From the NCBI GenBank assembly GCA_016711205.1, contig JADJTM010000002.1, positions 868,001 to 932,000 of the forward strand: a stretch of 64,000 nt of DNA. The letters run 5' to 3'. Origin of the DNA: Micropruina sp. (lineage in GTDB: Bacteria; Actinomycetota; Actinomycetes; Propionibacteriales; Propionibacteriaceae). How positions within the stretch are numbered: position 1 is the first letter of the stretch; the number at the start of each line of letters is the position of its first letter. The translations under genes were made by a program, and so were the position numbers. Below, piece by piece: positions 51,477 through 59,777 of the stretch. A model generated the notes under the pieces. It saw nothing but the letters and a program-made list of their open reading frames with translations, ran no database searches and was not told where the DNA came from.

Positions 51477-52759
51477 TCGACGACGGCATTCGCTACCGAT
51501 TGGTGATCAACGGTTTCGGTGCGCCCACTCCGGCAGGAGCCTGCCCTGCGACGCCTGGGGCCACGACTCCGAACAGCAACTTCTTCACCGAGGAACGCGC
51601 CACCACCACCGGCTGCATCTACGCCACGCTGTCGCAGATCCGTACGCTCACCGTTGCCAAGACCGTGGTCGGCACACCGCCGGCGAGCCAAGCCTTCGGG
51701 TTCAACTCGACCTCGTCGCTGACGGGTTCGCCGTGGGCCGCGCCGGCCTTCAACCTGGCCACCGGCCAGAGCGTGACCCGTGACCTGCTGCAGGGCGAGA
51801 CGGTCAGCGTGACCGAAACGATCCCCGCTGGGGATCAGTGGGCGTTGACCTCGCTGGTCTGCACCGACGGCACCGGACGCACCCTCGGCACGGCCGACGG
51901 CGTCACCACCAACCCGACCAGCGGACTGGTGACGCTCGCCAACACACCCGCCCCCGCCACGGCCGCCGCCGGCCCGATCACCTGCCGCTACACCAACACC
52001 TACACGCCGAGGGCGACGCTCACCCTGGTCAAGACGATCACCGGCGGTACCGCGACCCTGGAGAACTTCACCCTCTCCGCCGGCGGGGGCACACCCATCT
52101 CGGGCATCAGCGGCACCGCCGCCGTGACCAACCGGCGGGTCGCGGTAGGCACCTACACGTTGACCGAGTCGACCACCGTCGCCGGCTACGTGCCGGGCAA
52201 TTGGAGCTGCACCTCCGGCACGCTCAACGGCAACCAGCTCATCCTGAGCGACGGCCAGAACGCCACCTGCACCATCAACAACCGCTATGCGACCGGCAAC
52301 TTCCGCATCAGCAAGGTGATCTCGGGCCCGGCCGGAGGTTTCACCGGCAATGCCGCCACCGCCTTCACCGGCACCTACGTGTGCGCTAACGGCACCAGCG
52401 GCTCCTTCAGTGTCAGCACCGGCACGCCGTGGATCTCGCCGCAGATTCCCGCCGGGGTCACCTGCACCGTGACCGAGAATCAGCCGACCGGTAACCTCGC
52501 CGACGCCTCGTACGTGTGGGCCGCCCCCGCGTACACGCCGACCAACGGCCAGGTGACGATGGCCGACGGCGCCACCCAGTCGGTCACCATCACCAACACG
52601 TTCACCCGCCGGGTCGGATCCGTCCAGATCGGCAAGCTGGTCGCGCCGCGCCCGGCACCAACGCGGCCGGCTACACCGGCGGAACGGCTCGCCAGTTCCC
52701 GGTCACCTACACCTGCCGGATCGGCGCCAACGTCACTGCCACCGGCACCGTCAACGTGA
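51371..52759 (+). CDS. Adhesin fragment B: first DUF5979-like repeats
   Basis: This open frame is meaningful from about 51396 to 52650. It encodes NGFGAPTPAG and a first group of DUF5979-like repeats: LTVAKTVVGTPPAS, TLVKTITGGTATLENFTLS, FRISKVISGPAGGF and VQIGKLVAP. Past 52650 it turns into low-complexity Pro/Ala while the next frame continues PGTNAAGYTGGTARQFPVTYTC. No credible start codon or ribosome site exists for B, which supports a frameshift. Confidence 0.68.
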   Translation: MGDVQLPSLCDPRGANDTPCDDRLNFSASISSGELIDDGIRYRLVINGFGAPTPAGACPATPGATTPNSNFFTEERATTTGCIYATLSQIRTLTVAKTVVGTPPASQAFGFNSTSSLTGSPWAAPAFNLATGQSVTRDLLQGETVSVTETIPAGDQWALTSLVCTDGTGRTLGTADGVTTNPTSGLVTLANTPAPATAAAGPITCRYTNTYTPRATLTLVKTITGGTATLENFTLSAGGGTPISGISGTAAVTNRRVAVGTYTLTESTTVAGYVPGNWSCTSGTLNGNQLILSDGQNATCTINNRYATGNFRISKVISGPAGGFTGNAATAFTGTYVCANGTSGSFSVSTGTPWISPQIPAGVTCTVTENQPTGNLADASYVWAAPAYTPTNGQVTMADGATQSVTITNTFTRRVGSVQIGKLVAPRPAPTRPATPAERLASSRSPTPAGSAPTSLPPAPST

Positions 52760-55700
52760 CCACCGGGGCGCCGGTCACGATCCCGAACGTCCCGACCACC
52801 TCGGTGTGCAGCTTCACCGAGACCCAGACGGCCCAGGGCGGCGACTTCGCGGACGCCTCGTTCGCCTGGGACGGCTACACGTTCGCTCCGGCCACGGTGA
52901 CCGTGGGCAACAACACGACCGTCTCGAGCGTCGTCACCAACTTCTTCCTTCAACGGCGGGCCAGCCTGGTGCTCGCCAAGGTGCTGGACGGTGCCGGCTA
53001 CATCGGTACCGGCACACCCTTCGCGGTCCGCTGGTCGTGCGGCACCGAGTCCGGCACCGTGAACCTGGCCCCGGCGGGCTCGCAGACGGTCAACGTTCCG
53101 GCGAACACTTCCTGCACCGTGGTCGAACTCATGCCGGCCGAGAGCCTGCTCGACCAGGCGCACGACTGGACGGCTCCCACCTACGAGGGTCTGACCAACG
53201 GCACCGTCGCGGTGGCGCCGAACGGGTCCGCGCGGGTCACCGTCACCAACCACACCACCCCGGTCTGGGGACGCCTCGCGGTCACCAAGAGCATCACCCC
53301 GGCCAACCTCAGCGGCGGGGTGTCGGCCGGCGCACGGTTCTCGATCACGGTGTCGTGCAACGCTCCCGCACAAGGCGAGAACGGCAACTACACCAACACG
53401 TTCAGCGTGGCTGTCGGAGTGCCGCAGCAAACCCCCAACCTGCCGTTGGGCACCGACTGCACGGTCACCGAGGCCGCTCCCACCCAGGGTCAGCTGATCG
53501 ATGACTCCTACGCCTGGGGCAGCACGCCGGCCAGCCAGCGGGCAACGGTCGACCAGCGTGACGGCGTGGTCACCGTCACCGTCACCAACACCGTCCGGCG
53601 GGTCTACGGCTCGCTGAGCCTGAGCAAGATCGTCCGGCCGGTGGGTCCCGTCAACGGCAGCGGCACCACGTTCTCCGGCACCTGGTCCTGCCAGTACGGC
53701 AGTGCCGATCCGGTCACCGGCACGTGGAGCCGTACCGGTGCCGGCGCGGCCACCCTGACCGGTCCCAGCGACCAGATCCTGATCGGCTCGTCCTGTTCGG
53801 CGACCGAGACCGGAACCAGCCCGGCGCGCCCGAACCCGAACGACCCGAGCTACGTCTGGGGTGCCGAGACGATCACCGGGCCGGTCACCATCACCCGCGA
53901 CGACCCGAGCGGACACATCGACGTCACCAACCCGGTGCGCCGGCTGAGCGGCAGCTTCGCCGTCGGCAAGAGCGTCCGCGGGGGCACGGCGGGCACCGCG
54001 TTCGAGAACGACAACTTCACCTTCAGCTGGCGCTGTGTCGATGCCGCGGGCGCCGAGCGCACCGGAACCCTGCTGGTGCTGGCCGGTATCACGGCGAATG
54101 CACCGGATGATCTTCCGGTCGCGAGCACCTGCACGGTGACCGAGACGGCGCGACCCGACCCGATCGATCCCTACCGCTGGGTCACCTCGGACACCTCGTT
54201 CACCGTGAACGACGGCCCCCCGCAGCTAGGCACGTCGGTCACGTTCACGCTGCCCGAGACCGGGGTGCCGGTCAACGTCCAGGCCACCAACGTGCTCGAA
54301 CTCGTGCAGGTGGACGTCACGGCGGTGAAGCGCATCGAAGGCGCGACCGGCGGCTTCACCGACAGTTCGGTCACGTTCAACCTGCGGCTGGTCTGCACCC
54401 TGAACGGCAACCAGACCGGCTACGGTCCGCTGGCCGCCCGGGTCGGCCAGAGCGTCACCTTCGAGAACGTGCCGCTGGGCAGCCGCTGCGACCTGGACGA
54501 GGGCTCGATTCCGGCCGGTCATGGCCTGGCCGACGCCTCCTACACCTGGCTCGCACCCAGGTTCCCCGACTCGCCACAGACGCTGTCGGATCCCGATGGT
54601 GACTACCAGTTCACGGTGATCAACTCGATCGGACGTCTGTACGGGCCGTTGCAGCTGACCAAGTCGCTCACCGCACCCGCCGGCGTGGTGGCGTCCGACC
54701 GGGTCTACTCCGGCACGTGGCGATGCACCCACGCCCCGGACGATCCGGTCAGTGGCACCTGGACCGTCACCGGCACCGGCGTCGCCACCCTGACCGGCCT
54801 GCCCGAGCAGGGACTGCCGCTCACGTCGTCCTGCACCGCGACCGAGACCGGTGGCACCGACACCCCGCCGTCCACGGATCCGTCCTACAGCTGGAACGAT
54901 CCCGAGATCGGCGACGCGACGGTGTCGGCGGCGCAGGTGGCCACCATCACGGTGCAGAACTCCGTGCGCCGCGCCACCCACGACGTCACGATCCGCAAGA
55001 CGCTCAGCGGCGAGACCCTGGGCTACATCGGCACCGGCACGCCCTTCCAGGTGGACGCCAGTTGCACGGCACCCGGCGCCGATCCGTTGACCTACACGGT
55101 GAACCTCGCACCCGGTGGCCAAGCTCAGGTGTTCCTGAACAACGTGCCCGAGGGCTGGACGTGCCGGGTCGCCGAGCTGCCGCCCTCGGCTGACCTGCTG
55201 CGCAACCTGTCCTACGCCTGGGATGTGCCCACGATCAGCGGCGTCGACGCCGACGGTTCGCTCACCGTGACCGACGATGGCGCTCTGGTGGTCGACAACC
55301 CGATCCTGCGCGTCAACGGGGCGCTCGAGGTGCGCAAGGTGATCGCGACCGGCGTGCCTGAAGGCATCGTCAACGCCGGCGCCACCTTCACCGGCACGTA
55401 CTCCTGCACCTACAACGACGGTGCCCCGGACGCCGACTCGTGGGCCGGCTCCTGGAGCGTCACCGGTGCGACCGGCGGCGTCGCCACGCTCGCCCCCGCA
55501 CTCGGGGCATTGCCGGTAGGTACCACCTGTGAGATCACCGAGAACGACCCGGCGTCGTCCGATCTGGTGGACGCCTCGTGGCGGTGGGCCGACCCGGTGA
55601 TCGATCCGGAGGTGACCATCGAGCAGGGCGGCCCGCAGACGCTGGCCGCGACAAACACCCCGGAGCGGGTGTACAGCTCGATGAGCGTCACCAAGGTGCT

Positions 55701-57669
55701 CACCGGCGAGACCGGTGGCCGCGTGCCCGACGCCGAGGTCACCATGGCCTGGTCGTGTGAGTACGCGATGAGCACGGTCGCCTCCGGCGTCGCCACCTTG
55801 CCCGGTGGCGGCGGCACCGAGCAACTGTTCGCAGCGGACGGCTCGATCGCCGGCCCGGGCGGACCGATCCTGGTGCCCGCCACGTCCATCTGCCGGGTGG
55901 TCGAGGGCACCCTCGACCAGGATCAACTGCTCGACACCTCGTACGCCTGGGGCGCGCCGGTCTACAGTCCCGAGGGCGGCATGGTGATCACCACCATGCA
56001 GGAGGTCAGCAACGTCACGGTGACCAACACCATCGTGCGGGCCTACGGGGCGATTCGGGTGACCAAAGACATCGTCGCCCCCGAGGGCGTGACCGTCGAC
56101 ACTCCGCAGACCTTCGGCGGCACCTACTCCTGCACCTACGGCGAGGACGACCCGGTCACCGGTGAATGGACCGTCACCGATGAGGGCTCGGTCGACATCG
56201 CCGGCATTCTGCTCGAGTCCGAGTGCACGATCACGGCCGAGAACACGCCGTCGTCGGGGCCCCTCAGCTCGGACGGCTCCTACACCTGGGGTGCCTGGAC
56301 GGCCACCGGTCCGGTCACGGTCAGCGTCGACGGCCCGGCCGAACTGGTCGTCACCAACCCGGTCGAACGTAGCCTGACCGACCTCGTGGTGCGCAAGAAC
56401 GTGACCGGCGACACGGCCGGAGTCTCGGCGCAGGAGGAGTACGACTTCACCTACACCTGCACGCCGCTCACCGGCGATCCGGTCACCGGCGCAGCGTCCA
56501 TTCCGGACGGCGGCGAGTGGACGAGTCCGCAGACCATTCCGGTCGGCAGCACCTGCACGGTGACCGAAGGGGTGCTGCCCAGCGTGCGGCCCGGGTATGT
56601 CTGGGGCACCGTCGGCTTCGAGGCGACCGGTGTGACCGGCACCCCTGCGGTATCGGGTCAGAGCGTCGAGTTCACCCTTCCGGTGGCCATCGGCGGCATG
56701 GTTCCGCAACCCGAGGTGACGATCGAGAACCCGCTGGTGCGTCAGCCGGTCTCGTACACGGTGACCAAGTCCTCCGACCCGGCCAGCGGTTCCACCGTGC
56801 AGCCCGGCCAGACGATCACGTACACCGTCACGGTCGCGGTCACCGGCGCCGGTGCCGTCAACGACGTGGTGATCACCGACAGCCTCGCTGCGGTGCTCGA
56901 CAATGCCACCTTCGTATCGTCGGATGCGGAGCAGGGCACGGCCGAACTGACCGGCACCACCCTCACCTGGAACATCGGGTTGCTGCAGGCGGATGAGGAC
57001 GGCCTGGTGAACCTGACCTACACGGTGCGGGTGAACGACGACGCCTGGGGCGCGACGCTCACCAACGTGGTGACGACCACGGGTGAGTTCCCGCCGGGGG
57101 AGTGCCCCGACTGCACCACCACCACCGAGCATCAGGTGCCGCCGCGCTGGACCCTGGCCAAGTCGGCCGACCCGGCGTCCGGCAGCACGGTGAACCCCGG
57201 CGACGTGATCACCTACACGGTCACCGCGACCAACGAATCGGTGGTTGCACTGACGGGCTTGCAGGTCTCGGACAATCTGGCGGACGTGCTGAATCACGCC
57301 GCCTGGGGCACCGTGAGCACCACCATCGGCAATGCGGAGCTGAGCGGCGACACGCTGAGCTGGACGATCGATTCGTTCCCGGCCCAGTCCACCGCGACGA
57401 TGACCTACACCGTGCGCGTGGACGCCGACGCCTCGGACGTCACGATCCGCAACGTGGTCACCGGAGGCGGCGACAGCCCGCCCGAGCCGTGTCCCGTGTG
57501 CACCACGGAGCACTTTGTTCCGCCCGGCCCGAACCCGCCGAACCCGCCCGACCCGCCGCTGCCCCAGACCGGCACCAACGCCTCCCTGGAGGGCGTGCTG
57601 CTGGGCCTGCTGCTCAGTGCGAGCGGGGTGGGCGTACTGGTGGCGGCTCGGCGCCGGCGGCGCAGCTGA
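52516..57669 (+). CDS. Adhesin fragment C: DUF5979-like repeats, DUF11 repeats and LPQTG anchor
   Basis: Meaningful protein starts near 52654, so the first ~45 codons are shadow sequence. It then carries about eleven further DUF5979-like repeats, two DUF11-type repeats (ITYTVTVAVTGAGAVNDVVITDSLA and VITYTVTATNESVVALTGLQVSDNLA, split here for brevity), a CxxC pair (ECPDC, PCPVC) after each, a Pro/Asn spacer, LPQTG (57559-57573) and a membrane helix with RRRRRS. Repeat 2 and 8 of this part share GYIGTGTPF, evidence of recent duplication. Sortase anchoring to peptidoglycan is expected. Confidence 0.85.
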   Translation: MGRPRVHADQRPGDDGRRRHPVGHHHQHVHPPGRIRPDRQAGRAAPGTNAAGYTGGTARQFPVTYTCRIGANVTATGTVNVTTGAPVTIPNVPTTSVCSFTETQTAQGGDFADASFAWDGYTFAPATVTVGNNTTVSSVVTNFFLQRRASLVLAKVLDGAGYIGTGTPFAVRWSCGTESGTVNLAPAGSQTVNVPANTSCTVVELMPAESLLDQAHDWTAPTYEGLTNGTVAVAPNGSARVTVTNHTTPVWGRLAVTKSITPANLSGGVSAGARFSITVSCNAPAQGENGNYTNTFSVAVGVPQQTPNLPLGTDCTVTEAAPTQGQLIDDSYAWGSTPASQRATVDQRDGVVTVTVTNTVRRVYGSLSLSKIVRPVGPVNGSGTTFSGTWSCQYGSADPVTGTWSRTGAGAATLTGPSDQILIGSSCSATETGTSPARPNPNDPSYVWGAETITGPVTITRDDPSGHIDVTNPVRRLSGSFAVGKSVRGGTAGTAFENDNFTFSWRCVDAAGAERTGTLLVLAGITANAPDDLPVASTCTVTETARPDPIDPYRWVTSDTSFTVNDGPPQLGTSVTFTLPETGVPVNVQATNVLELVQVDVTAVKRIEGATGGFTDSSVTFNLRLVCTLNGNQTGYGPLAARVGQSVTFENVPLGSRCDLDEGSIPAGHGLADASYTWLAPRFPDSPQTLSDPDGDYQFTVINSIGRLYGPLQLTKSLTAPAGVVASDRVYSGTWRCTHAPDDPVSGTWTVTGTGVATLTGLPEQGLPLTSSCTATETGGTDTPPSTDPSYSWNDPEIGDATVSAAQVATITVQNSVRRATHDVTIRKTLSGETLGYIGTGTPFQVDASCTAPGADPLTYTVNLAPGGQAQVFLNNVPEGWTCRVAELPPSADLLRNLSYAWDVPTISGVDADGSLTVTDDGALVVDNPILRVNGALEVRKVIATGVPEGIVNAGATFTGTYSCTYNDGAPDADSWAGSWSVTGATGGVATLAPALGALPVGTTCEITENDPASSDLVDASWRWADPVIDPEVTIEQGGPQTLAATNTPERVYSSMSVTKVLTGETGGRVPDAEVTMAWSCEYAMSTVASGVATLPGGGGTEQLFAADGSIAGPGGPILVPATSICRVVEGTLDQDQLLDTSYAWGAPVYSPEGGMVITTMQEVSNVTVTNTIVRAYGAIRVTKDIVAPEGVTVDTPQTFGGTYSCTYGEDDPVTGEWTVTDEGSVDIAGILLESECTITAENTPSSGPLSSDGSYTWGAWTATGPVTVSVDGPAELVVTNPVERSLTDLVVRKNVTGDTAGVSAQEEYDFTYTCTPLTGDPVTGAASIPDGGEWTSPQTIPVGSTCTVTEGVLPSVRPGYVWGTVGFEATGVTGTPAVSGQSVEFTLPVAIGGMVPQPEVTIENPLVRQPVSYTVTKSSDPASGSTVQPGQTITYTVTVAVTGAGAVNDVVITDSLAAVLDNATFVSSDAEQGTAELTGTTLTWNIGLLQADEDGLVNLTYTVRVNDDAWGATLTNVVTTTGEFPPGECPDCTTTTEHQVPPRWTLAKSADPASGSTVNPGDVITYTVTATNESVVALTGLQVSDNLADVLNHAAWGTVSTTIGNAELSGDTLSWTIDSFPAQSTATMTYTVRVDADASDVTIRNVVTGGGDSPPEPCPVCTTEHFVPPGPNPPNPPDPPLPQTGTNASLEGVLLGLLLSASGVGVLVAARRRRRS

Positions 57670-57724
57670 GCCTGGATCCGGGCTGAGATCCGGCCCGGTC
57701 GTGGCGGTCGATAGACTGGCCGCC

Positions 57725-58690
57725 ATGACCGAAGCCAAGCGTGTCGTCGTCGCAGCCCCCCGCGGGTACTGCGCAGGAGTCGACCGAGCCGTGATCACGG
57801 TCGAACAGGCGCTCGAGGTGTACGGGGCGCCGGTGTACGTACGCAAGCAGATCGTGCACAACCGGCATGTGGTCGAAGACCTCCGAGCGCGCGGCGCGCT
57901 CTTCGTGGAAGAACTCGACGAGGTGCCCACGGGCGCAACCGTGGTGTTCTCGGCGCACGGGGTGTCGCCCGCCGTCCACGCCGAGGCGGAGCAGCGGGGG
58001 CTGAAGACCATCGACGCCACCTGCCCGCTGGTCACCAAGGTGCATCACGAGGCCCGCAGGTTCGCCGGGCAGGGCCTGCAGATCCTGCTGATCGGGCATG
58101 CCGGCCACGAAGAGGTCGAGGGCACCGCCGGCGAGGCGCCGGACAACATCATCCTGGTCGAACACCCCGAGGACGCCGCCAGCGTCCAGGTCGCCGACCC
58201 CACCCGGGTGGCGTGGTTGTCGCAGACCACGCTCAGCGTGGACGAGACCTACCAGACCGTCGGTGCGCTGCGCGAGAAGTTTCCGCAACTGATCGATCCG
58301 CCCAGCGACGACATCTGCTACGCCACCCAGAACCGGCAGTCGGCGGTCAAGCAGATCGCGGCCACGGCGGATCTGGTGATCGTGGTCGGGTCGAGCAACT
58401 CGTCCAACTCGGTGCGGCTGGTCGAGGTGGCGCTCGAGTCGGGCGCCAAGGCCTCGTACCGGGTCGACAACGCGGGCGAGATCGACGAGGCGTGGCTGCA
58501 GGGTGTGCAGAGCGTCGGGGTGACCTCCGGTGCCTCGGTGCCGGACGAGCTGGTGCAGGGCGTGCTGACGTTCCTGCAGCAGCGGGGCTATCCGGCGGCG
58601 GTCGAGGAGCGGCTCACCGAAGAGAACCTCGTATTCGCACTGCCGCCCGAACTGCGCAAGGCCATGAAGGCGCACAGCGCGTCACGCTGA
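57725..58690 (+). CDS. ispH: 4-hydroxy-3-methylbut-2-enyl diphosphate reductase
   Basis: The 321-residue iron-sulfur enzyme makes IPP and DMAPP, the last step of the MEP pathway. It shows APRGYCAGVDRAVITVE, VHNRHVVEDLRARGALFVEEL, FSAHGVSPAVHAEA, DATCPLVTKVHHEA, IGHAGHEEVEGTAGEA and SSNSSNSVRLVEVA; cysteines at APRGYC, DATC and DDICYAT ligate the cluster. TAGACT (57712-57717) ends 7 nt before the ATG, so it looks leaderless. An in-frame upstream start at 57515 lies inside the adhesin's C-terminus and is rejected. Confidence 0.97.
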   Translation: MTEAKRVVVAAPRGYCAGVDRAVITVEQALEVYGAPVYVRKQIVHNRHVVEDLRARGALFVEELDEVPTGATVVFSAHGVSPAVHAEAEQRGLKTIDATCPLVTKVHHEARRFAGQGLQILLIGHAGHEEVEGTAGEAPDNIILVEHPEDAASVQVADPTRVAWLSQTTLSVDETYQTVGALREKFPQLIDPPSDDICYATQNRQSAVKQIAATADLVIVVGSSNSSNSVRLVEVALESGAKASYRVDNAGEIDEAWLQGVQSVGVTSGASVPDELVQGVLTFLQQRGYPAAVEERLTEENLVFALPPELRKAMKAHSASR

Positions 58691-59131
58691 CCCTTACCCA
58701 TGCCGTCATCCCGGCGGACGCCGGGATCTCGTCCGGGGAGCCTGGCGCTGGCCGGGCCTGTCGAGACCCAGGTGGGCGGGGTCGGTGGTGGAGGGGGGCT
58801 CGACCCGAGCCAACCAGCCTCGGTCGCAGGCTCCCTCGGCGGCCAGACCCATCCACGACTCGGGTCGAGCCCCCCTCAACCCCCTCCGTTTTCGCTGACC
58901 CCAGTCCGTAGGTCGAGCCTGTCGAGACCTTCACTCACGGTCACGGCCTTCGTCATCCCGGCGGATGCCGGGATCTCCATGCCGAGCCCCAGCTCCGCCT
59001 CATGGTTGCGTCCCTGCGGCGTGCGTGAGATCCCGGCTTTCGCCGGGATGACGAGGGGACCTGTCCCGTTGGTGGAGCGTGTCGAGGCCTGTATGAGATC
59101 CCGGCTTTCGCCGGGATGACGAGGAGACCCG
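58691..59131. repeat. REP-type repeat cluster without genes
   Basis: Hairpin units of the form ATCCCGGC-loop-GCCGGGAT occur at 58705-58730, 58952-58977 and, inverted, at 59027-59056 and 59095-59124; the last two are identical over 30 nt. Interspersed are TGTCGAGACC-type units at 58755-58769, 58911-58930 and 59074-59087. These repeats are typical extragenic palindromes. No coding sequence is credible here; a 19-bp inverted repeat is listed separately. Confidence 0.8.
58791..58877. repeat. 19-bp perfect inverted repeat inside the REP cluster
   Basis: GAGGGGGGCTCGACCCGAG (58791-58809) is exactly complementary to 58859-58877, enclosing a 49-nt centre that itself contains AGCCT/AGGCT. It would form a long hairpin in RNA or a cruciform. 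Confidence 0.75.
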
Positions 59132-59776
59132 TCAGTTGTCGCCGATCGCGGCATCGGGTGACGTTGCTGCGGGCTTCGGACGCGGCCAGCCGCACTGCCG
59201 CCGCTCCAGCTCCGCCAACTGCGCGATCACCGCTGGGTCGCCGTCCCGCCACGCTCCGGACGGGTCGGCACTCACCGTCACGAGCCGGCGCAGAGGTTGC
59301 CGGGCCAGAGCCCGCAGGGCGAGCATCTCGGTGTCGGTGCCTGCGGCGATCAGGCCGGCGACGGCTCGCGAATCCAGCACGAACCGGACGCGGTGCCACA
59401 ACCACCCCGGCACCACCATCAGCAGCGGCAGCGCGACCAGCGCGACGCCTGCCCCCGTGGCGAGGCTCTCCAGCCGGCCGGTGAGCTCGTCCGAGCCGGC
59501 CACCAGGCCGCCGACGGTTCCAGCCATGCTGTCCAGCGGGCTGCGCAACGACGAACCCGCCACCGGCACTTGGCCGGCGGCGTCCGCTGCTTCGCGGAGC
59601 CGCAGCTGCATCTCGCGTGCGGTGTCGGCGCTGCTGCGCGGATAGTCGGCCAGCGATCGGATCAGGCCGTCGGTGACGCGCGCGAGCAGCCACCAACCGG
59701 TGCACCACGCCACCACGAGTACATCCAGGGCTATCTGCCTGGCCAGCTTCGCCGACGGCGGTGCGTAGAGGTACAT
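59132..59776 (-). CDS. Two-helix membrane protein of unknown function
   Basis: The 214-residue protein has two membrane helices (IALDVLVVAWCTGWWLL near residue 20 and GVALVALPLLMVVPGWLW near 115), a ~70-residue extracytoplasmic helical segment with heptad-like Ala/Leu between them, and a cytosolic tail. No family recognised. The ATG is 1 nt after the ilvA stop (TGAGATG), so it is translationally coupled to ilvA. Confidence 0.72.
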   Translation of the reverse strand: MYLYAPPSAKLARQIALDVLVVAWCTGWWLLARVTDGLIRSLADYPRSSADTAREMQLRLREAADAAGQVPVAGSSLRSPLDSMAGTVGGLVAGSDELTGRLESLATGAGVALVALPLLMVVPGWLWHRVRFVLDSRAVAGLIAAGTDTEMLALRALARQPLRRLVTVSADPSGAWRDGDPAVIAQLAELERRQCGWPRPKPAATSPDAAIGDN

Positions 59777-59777
59777 C

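Larger units (their letters stand above)
50883..57669 (+). pseudogene. Giant LPQTG-anchored surface adhesin interrupted by two frameshifts (full extent)
   Basis: Read across two -1 frame breaks this is one protein of about 2,262 residues: signal peptide (ends near AQAATV), an anchor/adhesin N-terminal domain, ~15 DUF5979-like beta repeats of ~100 residues (each starting xxVxKxxxG and containing a CTVTE-type end), two DUF11-like repeats (KSSDPASGSTV, KSADPASGSTV), a Pro-rich spacer and a sortase signal LPQTG with hydrophobic helix and RRRRRS. The breaks lie near 51393-51395 and 52651-52653, both beside a CCC tract that one extra C would repair. It may be a pseudogene, a sequencing error, or a variable surface antigen. 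The fragments are listed separately. Confidence 0.75.

Noticed and set aside
50883..57669. CRISPR array in the repetitive adhesin
   Set aside because: Repeats are ~300 bp, diverged and protein-coding; no short identical repeats with unique spacers.
54226..58038. Very long minus-strand open frame opposite the adhesin and ispH
   Set aside because: Composition is that of antisense GC-rich DNA and it spans two genuine genes on the other strand.
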